37,324 nt of DNA. Source: an uncultured Bacteroidota bacterium. Lineage in GTDB: Bacteria; Bacteroidota; Bacteroidia; Flavobacteriales; BACL11. The notes under the pieces were generated by a model. The model saw nothing but the letters and a program-made list of their open reading frames with translations. It did not search any database and was not told the origin of the DNA. The DNA lies in contig CACOJQ010000012.1 in NCBI GenBank assembly GCA_902627575.1, positions 1 to 37,324 on the forward strand, read 5' to 3'. Numbering within the stretch: position 1 is the first letter of the stretch; each line of letters opens with the position of its first letter. Of the stretch, positions 1-9,000 are shown in pieces. The translations under genes and the position numbers were made by a program.

Positions 1-803
1 CCATCATAAGAAATTGCAGCTAAAATATCATCATTAGAAGAATTAATTCTTTTTATAGGAGCTACAGAACGAAATTTTTTGCCTTCTAAGTTTGAATAAT
101 ATATATCAAAATCTGAAAATGTATCATCGTTGGATTTTAAGATATTATTTCTATTTGAAGAAAAAAATAAAACCTCACCATCTAAAGTTAAGCATGGACT
201 TATATCATCATTTTTAGAGTTTATTTCTAAATTATCTATCCAAACTTTCTCTTCACTAGAAATTTGATTTGGAGCCAAATCACACTGAATGATAAAATAA
301 TTAAGTAATTTTTTAAACTTTTTTAAATACTTCTTTTTAGATTTATCTTTAAAATAAATATATGAAACAGAAGCTTCACTAAAATTTTGATTTAATTGTA
401 ATATCATTCCTTTAAAAAAATAAAAATCATCTTCAAATTTACCATCTGAAATTCTTATAGATTCCTCTAAATATTTTTTAGAAAACTCTTTTCCATTTGA
501 CATAGCTAAAACACTAGCAATCTTATAATTTAAATTAGAGTTATTTGGATTAAAATCATATGCAATTTTATAATGATAGTAAGCACTATCTGCATCATTT
601 TCAGTACTTCTAAAATTTAATAAATTATCAATTGCATTTTCTCTAAAAAAATCACCTTTTTTAAGATGATTTTTCACAACTTTAAGTCTTTTTTTATCAG
701 ATTTAAAATTAGAATTTGAAAAATCAATATTTTGCGATAACATGTTTACCGAACATATTAATAGTAACAATAAATATAAATGTTTTACATTAATTGCAAT
801 CAT
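1..803 (-). CDS. PD40/TPR exported protein, PorE/OmpA-like (3' end outside window)
   Basis: This is a 5'-complete gene that runs off the left edge, with about 267 codons present. I translated it by hand from ATG at 803. It begins with a signal peptide (MIAINVKHLYLLLLLI, ending near MLSQ). A helical TPR-like stretch follows (for example YYHYKIAYDFNPNN). Near residue 200 a PD40/WD40-like propeller unit begins, with ISPCLTLDGEVLFFSSNRN and a second strand DFDIYYSNLEGKKF. The start lies inside the end of the upstream TPR gene (14 bp overlap), so the two are translated together. The order TPR then PD40 matches the N-terminal half of the gene at 3246-5171, which ends in an OmpA domain. An OmpA or carboxypeptidase-regulatory tail beyond the edge is therefore likely but not visible. 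Role inferred: periplasmic or outer-membrane scaffold. Confidence 0.75.
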   Translation of the reverse strand, partial: MIAINVKHLYLLLLLICSVNMLSQNIDFSNSNFKSDKKRLKVVKNHLKKGDFFRENAIDNLLNFRSTENDADSAYYHYKIAYDFNPNNSNLNYKIASVLAMSNGKEFSKKYLEESIRISDGKFEDDFYFFKGMILQLNQNFSEASVSYIYFKDKSKKKYLKKFKKLLNYFIIQCDLAPNQISSEEKVWIDNLEINSKNDDISPCLTLDGEVLFFSSNRNNILKSNDDTFSDFDIYYSNLEGKKFRSVAPIKRINSSNDDILAAISYD

Positions 804-1920
804 ATATTAGATATGTATCAGAAATATTTAATCCTAGTTCTTGTGATCTTATCCAATCTTTGCATGCTCCTAATTCATCTCTAATCATTTGTTTTACTAT
901 GCCTCTATTCAAAAAAGCTTTAGCGTAATTTGGATTTAATAAAATTGCTTTATCAAATGATAAGATAGCTTCAAAAAATTTTTTTTGTTTATATAAAATC
1001 ACGCCTTTGTTTTGGTGCGCTGGAGCATAATTTGAATCTACAGAAATACATTTATTAATATCTTCTAAAGCATCATTATATTTTTCTAACTGAATCTTTA
1101 AACTTCCTCTGTTATTATAAGCAAGATAATAATTATCATCTTTTTGTAAAGAAATAGTGTAATTTTCTAATGCTTTTTGATTATCGCCCATTTTTCTGTA
1201 TAAACTAGCTAAATTATTATAAATAAAGGGAACATTAGGTTCAATTGAAATTGCAGATTTATAATCTTGAAGTGCAAGAGTAAAATCTCCATTAAGACGA
1301 TGACAACTAGCTCTGTCATTAAACGCACGTGATTTTTTCTTTATTGATAAAGAAATTGTAAAATTTTCAATAGCTAAATCTATACTATCGTTCAAATAGT
1401 ATAAAACACCTAATTTATAATATGCTTTATGTTCTTGCCTATTTAATGTTGTTATTTCATTATAGGTATTGATTGCTTTTAAAAAAGAGTCCTTTTCATA
1501 AATCTTGGCAATTCTATATAAAGGAGCGAAATCAAGCGAATCTAATGTAAATGATTTAAAATAGCTTAATATTGCAAGTGAATCATTAAAATTTTCAAGG
1601 CATTTAGCGTGAAAAAAAAAGGCTTTAGAAAATGTAGAATCATAAGAAATACAATTTTCAAAATACTCTAATGCTTTTTCTAAATTTTTCATTTCAAAAT
1701 ATTTCAAACCTAAATTATAATTCTCTTTGGACTTACTTAGTTTGTCATATTTCATATTTAATGTGTTTATTGAATCAATAAAAAGTTTTTGAAATTCATT
1801 TTGTAAAGTATCCGAATTAGGTGATATTAATTCTAATTCAAAATCTTGATATTGACAAAAGACAAAATTTATTGAAAAAGTAAAACATAAAAATTTAATA
1901 AAAAAAGACTTAAAAGACAT
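790..1920 (-). CDS. Exported tetratricopeptide-repeat protein
   Basis: The 376-residue product starts with a signal peptide (MSFKSFFIKFLCFTFS, ending near FCQ). About eight consecutive TPR units follow, each with the usual A, G/N, Y, A and P positions, such as AYYKLGVLYYLNDSIDLAIENF, here spanning most of the protein. The last segment ends in GACKDWIRSQELG, a common closing helix in Bacteroidota TPR proteins. I chose ATG at 1920. A TTG at 1947 would extend the frame, but it lies in the promoter's -7 box (1945-1952) and would spoil the signal peptide. The gene is first in a two-gene unit with the PD40 protein. TPR arrays mediate protein-protein contact, so a periplasmic adaptor for the downstream protein is the natural inference. 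No catalytic domain is present. Confidence 0.85.
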   Translation of the reverse strand: MSFKSFFIKFLCFTFSINFVFCQYQDFELELISPNSDTLQNEFQKLFIDSINTLNMKYDKLSKSKENYNLGLKYFEMKNLEKALEYFENCISYDSTFSKAFFFHAKCLENFNDSLAILSYFKSFTLDSLDFAPLYRIAKIYEKDSFLKAINTYNEITTLNRQEHKAYYKLGVLYYLNDSIDLAIENFTISLSIKKKSRAFNDRASCHRLNGDFTLALQDYKSAISIEPNVPFIYNNLASLYRKMGDNQKALENYTISLQKDDNYYLAYNNRGSLKIQLEKYNDALEDINKCISVDSNYAPAHQNKGVILYKQKKFFEAILSFDKAILLNPNYAKAFLNRGIVKQMIRDELGACKDWIRSQELGLNISDTYLIYDCN

Positions 1921-1944
1921 TAAATAAATAATTAATACGACAAT

Positions 1945-1952
1945 CAAAAATA
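1945..1952 (-). promoter_or_regulatory. -7 box of the TPR/PD40 unit
   Basis: Read on the minus strand this is TATTTTTG, an exact match to the Bacteroidota -7 consensus TAnnTTTG. It ends 24 bp before ATG 1920. No clear -33 TTTG is seen at 17-23 bp. It supports ATG 1920 over the upstream TTG. Confidence 0.55.
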
Positions 1953-2078
1953 CAAAAAATAAAAAAATATATAAAAATCATCAATTATTAAAGTATTAAT
2001 CGACTACAAAAAATATAGTAAAGCTTTTGTTAATATAGTAATATATAAAAAACTGAAATACAAATATTTAAAAAAAAT

Positions 2079-2097
2079 ACATGACATTATGTCACGT
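2079..2097. promoter_or_regulatory. Palindrome in the trmD upstream region
   Basis: TGACAT-T-ATGTCA is a perfect 6-bp inverted repeat at 2082-2094. With flanking AC/GT it becomes a 19-bp palindrome with one mismatched pair. Its centre lies about 65 bp before the trmD ATG, a distance at which activators often bind. The size and form suit a dimeric regulator of CRP/FNR type, but no regulator can be named. Confidence 0.35.
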
Positions 2098-2140
2098 AAA
2101 AAATAAGGGAAAAAAGATTTAAATCAGAGAAATTCTTTTG

Positions 2141-2148
2141 TACTTTTG
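2141..2148 (+). promoter_or_regulatory. -7 box of trmD, next to the start codon
   Basis: TACTTTTG is an exact TAnnTTTG match only 4 bp before ATG 2153. Transcription normally begins about 4-6 bp after this box, so the trmD mRNA may be leaderless. Confidence 0.55.
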
Positions 2149-2152
2149 AAAA

Positions 2153-2830
2153 ATGAGAATTGATATCATCACAATTTTTCCTGAATTTATGCAGCATTTT
2201 TTTAACTACTCAATATTAAAAAGAGCTATTAAAAAAAAACTAATTAATATACAGATTCACGACTTACGGAAATACTCAAATAACAAGCACAAAAAAATTG
2301 ATGACCATGCATTTGGAGGAGAAGCTGGCATGGTAATGTGTATTGAACCGATAGACAATTGTATAAACAAGTTGAAAAACAAAAGGTCTTATGATGAGAT
2401 AATTTATTTATCTCCTGATGGACAAACTCTTAAACAATCAATTTGCAACAATCTTTCAACCAAGAAGAACTTAATTTTATTATGCGGACACTACAAGGGA
2501 ATTGATCACCGAGTAAGAGAACTACACATAACAAAAGAAATTAGCATCGGAGATTACGTGATTACTGGAGGAGAAGTAGCAGCAGCTATTCTTTCTGATG
2601 CTGTAGTAAGACTAATACCAAATGTTATTTCAGACCAAACATCCGCACTAACAGACTCATTTCAAGACAATTTACTCGCACCACCAATTTATACAAGACC
2701 TGCAAATTATAAAGGATTACAAGTTCCTGAAATATTATTATCTGGAAATGATAAATTGATTAAAGAATGGAGAGAATCAAAAGCAATTAATAGAACAAAA
2801 AAAATAAGACCTGATCTTTTAAAAGAATAA
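2153..2830 (+). CDS. trmD: tRNA (guanine-N1)-methyltransferase TrmD
   Basis: TrmD methylates N1 of G37 in tRNAs reading CNN codons, using S-adenosylmethionine, and prevents +1 frameshifting. The 225-residue protein has the normal length. The SPOUT trefoil-knot core is intact: FGGEAGM at 54-60, LSPDGQ at 86-91, [10 protein letters not shown] at 109-118, and the deep-knot segment [11 protein letters not shown] at 131-141. R153 and D168 (in TDSF) align with the residues needed for catalysis in E. coli TrmD (R154, D169). The start is fixed by the conserved N-terminus [11 protein letters not shown]. The gene is followed 65 bp later by rplS. The usual rpsP and rimM partners of the enterobacterial operon are absent here. 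Confidence 0.97.
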   Translation: MRIDIITIFPEFMQHFFNYSILKRAIKKKLINIQIHDLRKYSNNKHKKIDDHAFGGEAGMVMCIEPIDNCINKLKNKRSYDEIIYLSPDGQTLKQSICNNLSTKKNLILLCGHYKGIDHRVRELHITKEISIGDYVITGGEVAAAILSDAVVRLIPNVISDQTSALTDSFQDNLLAPPIYTRPANYKGLQVPEILLSGNDKLIKEWRESKAINRTKKIRPDLLKE

Positions 2831-2867
2831 ATTAATAAATTAATAATTCTAAAACCAAAAATAATTG

Positions 2868-2875
2868 TAATATTG
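2868..2875 (+). promoter_or_regulatory. Weak -7-like box before rplS
   Basis: TAATATTG matches TAnnTTTG at all but one position and ends 20 bp before the rplS ATG. It could give rplS transcripts separate from trmD. Read-through from trmD is equally possible because no terminator is seen between them. Confidence 0.3.
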
Positions 2876-2895
2876 CAAACCTAAAAATTCATAAA

Positions 2896-3240
2896 ATGGA
2901 TATTTTAAAAGAAGTCTCTAACACTCTAAATGTTAAGAAAGATAACCCATCATTTAAAGCTGGTGATAATATTACTGTTCACTACACAATTAAAGAAGGA
3001 AACAAGCAAAGAACACAGCTATTTAAAGGCGATGTAATACAAACCAAAGGTAGTGGCCTAACAAAAACATGTACTGTAAGAAAAATATCCCATTCAATTG
3101 AAGTTGAAAGAATTTTTCCTATTAATTCTCCACTAATAGAAAAAATTACTATTAACAAAAAAGGTAAAGTCAGAAGATCTAAGATTTTCTATTTACGTGG
3201 ACTAACAGGCAAAAAGGCAAGAATTAAGGAAATTAGATAA
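2896..3240 (+). CDS. rplS: 50S ribosomal protein bL19
   Basis: bL19 sits at the interface of the 30S and 50S subunits. The 114-residue length is normal. The family signatures are visible: FKAGDNITVHYTIKEG near 20-35, GDVIQTKGSG near 45-54, TVRKIS near 60, GVERIFP-type sequence as VERIFPINSPLIEKI near 70-84, and the basic tail KVRRSKIFYLRGLTGKKARIKE, here without its last residues quoted. Start ATG 2896 gives the family's usual N-terminus. It follows trmD, the conserved neighbour in most bacteria. Its stop is 5 bp from the stop of the convergent PorE-like gene, with no obvious hairpin between them. Confidence 0.97.
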   Translation: MDILKEVSNTLNVKKDNPSFKAGDNITVHYTIKEGNKQRTQLFKGDVIQTKGSGLTKTCTVRKISHSIEVERIFPINSPLIEKITINKKGKVRRSKIFYLRGLTGKKARIKEIR

Positions 3241-3245
3241 TAAAT

Positions 3246-5171
3246 TCACCTATTTATTACCTTAAACTCTATTCTTCTATTTTTCTTTCTCCCTTCCTCA
3301 TTTAAATTACTTGCTGCCGGCTTTTGCTCACCATATCCTTTATAAGAAACTCTATTTGACGAAATTCCATTTAAAATAAGAAAATCACACACAGATTTAG
3401 CTCTTTTTTCAGATAATAGTTGATTTTGCATATCGCCACCAACACCATCAGTATAACCACTAATTTCTATTTTTAAGGAATTATTAATTAATAAATATTT
3501 AGAAAACTCAACTAAAACTTCCTCCGAAAGGGGTTTAATTTGATATGAATTATTATCAAAATAAATATTCTCTATAGAGAAAGATTTATTAGACTCAAGA
3601 CTATCTAACTTAAAATCTAATTCTGTAGGTGATGAAAATAAAGTGTCATTTGAAAAGATATAGCTTGAATGAAATGAGTAGCCGTCTTTTTTAATAGTAA
3701 TTAACAAATCCTCACTTAAATCCAAATTTTTATAATAAGTATAACTGCCGTTATCAACACTTATAATTTCTGTTTCATTTGTACGTATATTTCTAATTTC
3801 AATATCAACACTATCAATAGAATTTTGATTTTCATCTGTTAAATAACCACTTAAAAATAAAACTTTTTCTGGTTTTGCTTCATCATAAAGTTTAAAACTA
3901 TAAACATCCCAACCACCTAAACCTTCCAAATTATTTGAAGAAAAGTATGCATGTTCACCGTCTGTAGTTACGAATAAGGAGGTCTCATCAGATTTAGAAT
4001 TAATTGGAAAACCAATATTTTTTGGTATAGTCCATTCACCTGATGAATCTCTTTTGCTATAAAAAATATCAAAACCTCCAAGGTTGGGAAAATTATTTGA
4101 AGAAAAAAATAAAGTCTTTCCATCAATATGTAAAAAAGGAGACTTTTCGCTATTTGAACTATTTATAACCGGTCCTAAGTTTACGGGATCAGACCAGTTA
4201 TCATTAATTTTTCTGATTTCATATAAATCAGTACCACCATACCCACCTTTTCTATCACTAGAAAAAATAATCGAACTTCCATCTGCAGAAACACATGGTT
4301 GAGATTCCCATGAATCTGGCATTGAAATAGTATTCTTAAATGAATGAATTTTAGACCAATTTGAATCCATTTTAAATACATAATAAATATCACAGTTGTT
4401 GTATCCTTTTATATTTCTATCGCATTTTGTATAACAAAGAAATTTATTATCCGCGGTTATAGATGCTCCTCCCTCATTATCTTCAATGTTGAAAGGAAAG
4501 CCAAGTTTTCTTGGAATATCAAACCCTTTATTATTTTTTTCTGCAATCATAAATTCTTCTACAGTTTTTGAAATAAATGACTCAAAGTCACGTTTTTGAA
4601 GCCTTCTTGTGAAAAAAATATATTTTTGGTCAGGGGAAATAACTGCCAAATATTCATCATTTTTTGTTGAAACACCTTTAATAATTTTTGGCTCAAAATC
4701 TACGGGATTGGATAAAATATTTGAAAGAATAACTACTTCTTTTAAAATTGAAATTGAATTATCAAAATAAGGATTCGTCAAGTTTTGCATTATTGGTCTA
4801 TCCAAATACTTAAGCGCTTCTAAATAATCCCCTCTTTTGTAAGACAAATAACCGAGAAAAAAATATGCTCTTGGAAATTGATCAGGACACAATGCAATAC
4901 AATTAATTGATTCAATTTCAGCTCTATGGTAATCGCCCAAATTAAAAAAAACCTCAGCTTTAAGCATCTTAAAAACAGTAGAACTATCTCTGTTTTTTAA
5001 CTCATAGAGCGCTTTATTATAGTGATTATTTTGTATTAATTTTTCAATTTTTTTTTCTAAACGCTTTGCTTTTCTAGTACTTGGATAACATTGTTGAGAA
5101 AATAGATTAATTGAAAAAAGAAAGAAAAAAATTAATAGTAAAAATCTGTACATATGATAAAAAGATATCAT
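3246..5171 (-). CDS. PorE-like protein: TPR, PD40 propeller, CarboxypepD-reg, OmpA
   Basis: The 641-residue product has four parts. After a signal peptide (MYRFLLLIFFFLFS, ending near FSQ) come TPR helices at about 30-130. PD40/WD40-like propeller blades follow at about 165-430 (FFTRR, IIFSSDRKGGYGGTDLYE, LFFSSN, AYFSSNNLEGLGGWDVY). A carboxypeptidase-regulatory-like fold spans about 440-520 (LSGYLTDENQNSIDSVDIEI). An OmpA peptidoglycan-binding domain at about 530-641 has ISGYTDGVGG, LSEKRAKSV, GYGEQKP and GRKKNRRIEF. This order is that described for PorE of the type IX secretion system. Many Bacteroidota encode several paralogues, so a dedicated T9SS role is inferred. A cysteine follows the signal peptide (SQQC), but the lipobox is poor. 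The start ATGs overlaps the symporter's TGA (ATGA), which favours 5171 over ATG 5153. Confidence 0.85.
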   Translation of the reverse strand: MISFYHMYRFLLLIFFFLFSINLFSQQCYPSTRKAKRLEKKIEKLIQNNHYNKALYELKNRDSSTVFKMLKAEVFFNLGDYHRAEIESINCIALCPDQFPRAYFFLGYLSYKRGDYLEALKYLDRPIMQNLTNPYFDNSISILKEVVILSNILSNPVDFEPKIIKGVSTKNDEYLAVISPDQKYIFFTRRLQKRDFESFISKTVEEFMIAEKNNKGFDIPRKLGFPFNIEDNEGGASITADNKFLCYTKCDRNIKGYNNCDIYYVFKMDSNWSKIHSFKNTISMPDSWESQPCVSADGSSIIFSSDRKGGYGGTDLYEIRKINDNWSDPVNLGPVINSSNSEKSPFLHIDGKTLFFSSNNFPNLGGFDIFYSKRDSSGEWTIPKNIGFPINSKSDETSLFVTTDGEHAYFSSNNLEGLGGWDVYSFKLYDEAKPEKVLFLSGYLTDENQNSIDSVDIEIRNIRTNETEIISVDNGSYTYYKNLDLSEDLLITIKKDGYSFHSSYIFSNDTLFSSPTELDFKLDSLESNKSFSIENIYFDNNSYQIKPLSEEVLVEFSKYLLINNSLKIEISGYTDGVGGDMQNQLLSEKRAKSVCDFLILNGISSNRVSYKGYGEQKPAASNLNEEGRKKNRRIEFKVINR

Positions 5172-6439
5172 TTTTTTAGGGTAGTGATTTGATTTTCACT
5201 AGAGGCTATGATAGTAGCTATAGTTGCATCACCGGTAACATTAACAACAGTACGTAGCATATCTAAAATTCTATCAACACCAAATATAAGTGCTAAACCT
5301 TCAGCTGGAACATTAATTGCTCCTAAAACGATAACTAGCATCACCATTCCTGCTCCAGGAACAGCAGCCGCCCCAATAGATGCTAATGTAGCAGTTAGAA
5401 CAATTGTCAACTGTTGAGAAATATCAAGGTCCATACCAAAAACCTGTGCAATAAACACAGCAGCAATAGCTTGATAAAGTGATGTTCCATCCATATTAAT
5501 AGTTGCACCTAAAGGGAGAATAAAAGAAGAAACTTCTTTGGAAACACCCAATCCATTTTCACATCTTTCCATTGTAACTGGTAAAGTAGCGGCACTGGAG
5601 CTTGTAGAAAATGCTAACATCTGTGCAGGAGATAAACTGGTAAAAAATGATTTATATCTTACTTCAGTAAAAATAGTCAGAATTATTGGATAGAAGATAA
5701 AAATCATAATTAATAATCCTAAAATGACTGTGATAGAATATTTAGCAAGTGCAACAAACAACTCATTACTAGCTCCAAAATCTACAATTAAACACGCTAA
5801 CAAAGAGAATACACCATAAGGAGCAAATTTCATAATTAACTCGACAATTTTTAATATTATATCATTTATTCCATCAAAAAATCCTCTAACATAAACTGTT
5901 TTTTCCTTTGTAATTAAAACAATAGCAACTCCGAATAAAAGAGCGAAAAAAATAATTTGTAACATATTTGTATTTTTTGAAGCTGCCTCAAAAATATTTG
6001 TTGGTATAATATCTACAATAAACTGTAAAGGACCATCATTTTTAACTTCTTCGGCTACATCAATTTTTGACTGAGCATCATTATTTTCTATTATTATTTC
6101 AACATTATCATTACTAAAATCTTTTCCTGGATTAGTAAAATTTACTAACAAAAGACCAATTGAAACTGCCATAATTGTTGAAAATAAATAAAACACAACA
6201 CCTTTACCTCCAATTTTACTTAACTTTGAAATATCTGATAAAGAATATACTCCTTTTACTAAAGAAGCAAAAACTAAAGGAACAGCGATAAGTTTAAGCG
6301 AATTGACAAAAATTATACCAAAAGGTTTAATCCAATTATTAGTAAAATCAATATATCCATATCTAAAAGCAATAATTCCAAAAGATATACCAAGAAGCAT
6401 GCCTATAATTATTTGCCAATGCAATTGTAATTTTTTCAT
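5168..6439 (-). CDS. Dicarboxylate/amino acid:cation symporter (DAACS, GltP/DctA type)
   Basis: The 423-residue inner-membrane carrier has the eight-helix, two-hairpin plan of the glutamate/C4-dicarboxylate family. Diagnostic motifs are the serine-rich re-entrant hairpin AFSTSSSAATLPVT, the cation site GATINMDGTSLYQA, and the second hairpin ASIGAAAVPGAG. The final helix has GVDRILDMLRTVVNVTGD, with the D and R/N positions that select acidic substrates. It should import glutamate, aspartate or C4-dicarboxylates with Na+ or H+. The acidic insert at about 110-150 (NDNVEIIIENNDAQSK) is the variable loop of the family. I chose ATG 6439, one base after the upstream stop, rather than TTG 6448. It is the third gene of the aroC operon. 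Confidence 0.93.
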   Translation of the reverse strand: MKKLQLHWQIIIGMLLGISFGIIAFRYGYIDFTNNWIKPFGIIFVNSLKLIAVPLVFASLVKGVYSLSDISKLSKIGGKGVVFYLFSTIMAVSIGLLLVNFTNPGKDFSNDNVEIIIENNDAQSKIDVAEEVKNDGPLQFIVDIIPTNIFEAASKNTNMLQIIFFALLFGVAIVLITKEKTVYVRGFFDGINDIILKIVELIMKFAPYGVFSLLACLIVDFGASNELFVALAKYSITVILGLLIMIFIFYPIILTIFTEVRYKSFFTSLSPAQMLAFSTSSSAATLPVTMERCENGLGVSKEVSSFILPLGATINMDGTSLYQAIAAVFIAQVFGMDLDISQQLTIVLTATLASIGAAAVPGAGMVMLVIVLGAINVPAEGLALIFGVDRILDMLRTVVNVTGDATIATIIASSENQITTLKK

Positions 6440-6440
6440 A

Positions 6441-7871
6441 TTAATCAATAATAATATTTTTTCTTACCAATCCATTTTTAAAAATATAAATCAAAAGTTC
6501 ATTTCTTTTAATAATGGTTTTCTTTCCTTTTAAATCAAAAATTTCAAATTTTGAATTTTCAAAAAAACTTTCAGATATATCTGTTGAAATTAAATTTATA
6601 CAATCTGCAGGGTTGCTACAAGTCACAGAAGGGTCATATTCTAAATATAAAGGATCTCCACATCCATTTGGTAAATCACAAGTCCCATCATCTATGTTAG
6701 CAGCTATATCGTAGTTACAAGCATTAGTATCGATGCAACCAAAAACAGGAGTATAAAAAAACCAATCGTATTTTTGAGCTCTATATAGATTACCACCCTC
6801 ATCATATTCAAGCTGAAAAACTATCTGACCATTAGAATCAACTTCGGTAACAATTGAGCCTATATTTAACGCTTGTAAGTTGCCAAAATTGATTAAAGTA
6901 TTTCCATTAGGTAATCTTTGTGCTGATCCAATAGATGGTGTAAATAATGAATCTGGATGCACATACTCCCATACTTTTTCAGCAGTCATTAAAACAGTAT
7001 CTAACAAATATTCAACAGCTCTAGAAATATTAGAAGTTCCAAGATATTGTGAGCTAAAATTACCATTATCGTACATAAGATATCTATTATTTCCTAAACT
7101 AGAAATTGTGTGCTGGTGTGTGAAAGGATAATCATTAATAAAAATAAAATCATTTTGAGACCCTCCCCATCTCCATATAACTTCTCCTGTTGTTCTGTGA
7201 ATTTTAGTAATTTCATCAAGATTACGACATGAAACTAAAAAATGACCATCAAAATCAATATCTATTGAATTAGCATGTATAAAAGGTAAATTAGATCCAG
7301 TCCATGGGGCAAAATATTGATTATCTGTTACGTGAAAGTGATCCCAACTTTGCCACTCAAAAATTAAATTATGATTAGAATCCATCTCTTGAATAATAAG
7401 TCCCTCAACAACAGCATTAGGATCTCCTCCAGGGACAACTGTGTCCATGGCATATGGCTTAGCATCATAAGCAAAAAGCACGTAGTTTCCATTTTCCAAT
7501 GCTAAAAAATCATGATTATCTGCTATATATCCATTTAAACAATACACAGAATCAATTTCATTTTGAAGAGAATCCATAACAAACCATCCTTTAGAAATAC
7601 GATCAAAATATGATATTTTATTATTTTTATTAACTTTAAAATCCCAACCCTTTTTTTGCCAATTTTGAGAAAAAATCTCGACTCCATTTGAATCTAATAT
7701 TTTAACGGGTTTGGGAGGGGGACCTGGACCATTCCATCCGGGAGGATTACCACCTTGTTGATAAAATAAATTACCTGTCCAGGAATTAGTTGTATTTACA
7801 GTTATGTTATAATTTATTTGTCCGAACAAAAATACTGGTAAAAATAAGAATATAAATAGAAATTTTTTCAT
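6441..7871 (-). CDS. Secreted arylsulfotransferase (ASST)-like protein with C-terminal sorting-type tail
   Basis: The 476-residue product starts with a signal peptide ([17 protein letters not shown]). Its body resembles the ASST beta-propeller: [20 protein letters not shown] at 198-217, a [10 protein letters not shown] strand at 228-237, [21 protein letters not shown] at 250-270 and an EVWEY-type repeat near 300. H199, R216 and H252 or H254 could be active-site positions. Characterised ASSTs move sulfate between phenols by way of a histidine, but this alignment is not proven. Near 378-398 there is a Cys-rich motif ([11 protein letters not shown], then DDGTC) also found in the MbnP-like and MbnH-like proteins. 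The end ([10 protein letters not shown], then [13 protein letters not shown]) looks like a worn T9SS type-A sorting domain. The start ATG overlaps the aroC stop as ATGA. Confidence 0.72.
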   Translation of the reverse strand: MKKFLFIFLFLPVFLFGQINYNITVNTTNSWTGNLFYQQGGNPPGWNGPGPPPKPVKILDSNGVEIFSQNWQKKGWDFKVNKNNKISYFDRISKGWFVMDSLQNEIDSVYCLNGYIADNHDFLALENGNYVLFAYDAKPYAMDTVVPGGDPNAVVEGLIIQEMDSNHNLIFEWQSWDHFHVTDNQYFAPWTGSNLPFIHANSIDIDFDGHFLVSCRNLDEITKIHRTTGEVIWRWGGSQNDFIFINDYPFTHQHTISSLGNNRYLMYDNGNFSSQYLGTSNISRAVEYLLDTVLMTAEKVWEYVHPDSLFTPSIGSAQRLPNGNTLINFGNLQALNIGSIVTEVDSNGQIVFQLEYDEGGNLYRAQKYDWFFYTPVFGCIDTNACNYDIAANIDDGTCDLPNGCGDPLYLEYDPSVTCSNPADCINLISTDISESFFENSKFEIFDLKGKKTIIKRNELLIYIFKNGLVRKNIIID

Positions 7872-8944
7872 AAAATTTTATCTTTTAAACTTCTCAAATA
7901 ATGATCTAATAGAGTTATTGAAAGCATACTAGAGACGATTGGAACAGCTCTTGGAACAACACAAGAATCATGCCTTCCCCTTGGTTTTAAGTTTATTACC
8001 GAACCATCTACATTAACGGATTTTTGATCTTTCATAATAGTTGCAACAGGTTTAAAAAAAACTGTACAATAAATATCATTACCATTACTTATACCTCCTT
8101 GAATACCACCTGAAAAATTTGATTTTGTTGTTCCTTTTTTATTAATTATTACATCATTAACTTCACTTCCTTTTGATGAAGAAATATCTTTGTCATCAAA
8201 ACCATATTTAAATGCATGCACAGCATTTATACTTAACATTGCTTTTCCAATATCAGCATGTAATTTATCAAAAACTGGCTCTCCCCATCCAGCAGGAACA
8301 CCTTTTGCTACTGCAGTAATCTCACCTCCAATAGTATCACCTGTAATCTTAACATGATTAATTGTTTCAGCCATAATATTAGCACACGCTTCGTCAGGAC
8401 ATCTAACATCATTATCAAAAATAGTTGAAAAATCTAAATCCTTATATTTTTTATTGAGACGAACATCGCCGACAGAATTGACATAAGCAAAAACTTTTAC
8501 CCCTTTTTTTTGTAATATTTGTTTTGCAATAGCTCCAGCAACGACTCTACATGCAGTTTCTCTTGCTGATGACCTTCCACCTCCTCTGTAGTCTCTTATT
8601 CCATATTTTGCGCTATAAACAAAATCAGCATGTGATGGACGAAAAGATTCTTTAATATATTTGTAATCTTCAGTTTTGCAATCATTATTTTTAATAATAA
8701 AAGCTATGGGTGTTCCAGTAGTTTTTCCTTCAAATATACCTGATAAAAACTCAACAAAATCACTTTCTTTTCTAGAAGATGTGCGACTATTTTGTCCAGG
8801 CTTTCTAAAATCCAAATCTAGCTGAATATCTTCAAAATTTAAAATAATACCAGCAGGACAACCATCTATTATTCCACCTATAGCTATACCATGTGACTCA
8901 CCAAATGTTGTTAACCTAAATATTTTACCATAAGAATTTCCCAT
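7868..8944 (-). CDS. aroC: Chorismate synthase
   Basis: Chorismate synthase performs the last shikimate-pathway step, EPSP to chorismate, using reduced FMN. The 358-residue length is normal. Three family signatures are present: TFGESHG at 13-19, [10 protein letters not shown] at 121-130 and the C-terminal [13 protein letters not shown] near 323. The N-terminus [10 protein letters not shown] is the standard one and fixes the start. A consensus -7 box ends 4 bp before the ATG, so a leaderless transcript is likely. It leads an operon with an ASST-like protein, a symporter and a PorE-like protein, with junctions of ATGA, 1 bp and ATGA. The partners have no evident link to aromatic biosynthesis. 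Confidence 0.97.
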   Translation of the reverse strand: MGNSYGKIFRLTTFGESHGIAIGGIIDGCPAGIILNFEDIQLDLDFRKPGQNSRTSSRKESDFVEFLSGIFEGKTTGTPIAFIIKNNDCKTEDYKYIKESFRPSHADFVYSAKYGIRDYRGGGRSSARETACRVVAGAIAKQILQKKGVKVFAYVNSVGDVRLNKKYKDLDFSTIFDNDVRCPDEACANIMAETINHVKITGDTIGGEITAVAKGVPAGWGEPVFDKLHADIGKAMLSINAVHAFKYGFDDKDISSSKGSEVNDVIINKKGTTKSNFSGGIQGGISNGNDIYCTVFFKPVATIMKDQKSVNVDGSVINLKPRGRHDSCVVPRAVPIVSSMLSITLLDHYLRSLKDKIL

Positions 8945-8948
8945 ATCG

Positions 8949-8956
8949 CAAATATA
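8949..8956 (-). promoter_or_regulatory. -7 box of the aroC operon
   Basis: Minus-strand TATATTTG is an exact TAnnTTTG match, 4 bp before ATG 8944. It lies back to back with the hutI promoter in a 56-bp divergent gap. Confidence 0.55.
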
Positions 8957-8981
8957 CTATAATTGATTAGAGTGATTTTTG

Positions 8982-8989
8982 TATTTTCG
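8982..8989 (+). promoter_or_regulatory. -7-like box of hutI
   Basis: TATTTTCG differs from TAnnTTTG at one base and ends 11 bp before ATG 9001. A TTG at 8963-8965, 16 bp upstream, is a possible -33 element. Confidence 0.4.
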
Positions 8990-9000
8990 CCAAATAAATT

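Noticed and set aside
1921..1947. TTG extension of the TPR protein
   Set aside because: The extension overlaps the -7 box and places extra residues before a good signal peptide.
1921..2152. Small gene or tRNA in the gap before trmD
   Set aside because: The gap is extremely AT-rich, with stops in all frames and no cloverleaf. Only promoter elements and a palindrome are supported.
4084..4302. Plus-strand reading frame inside the PorE-like gene
   Set aside because: It lies fully opposite a well-supported gene, has no recognisable domain, and is a shadow frame of AT-rich coding DNA.
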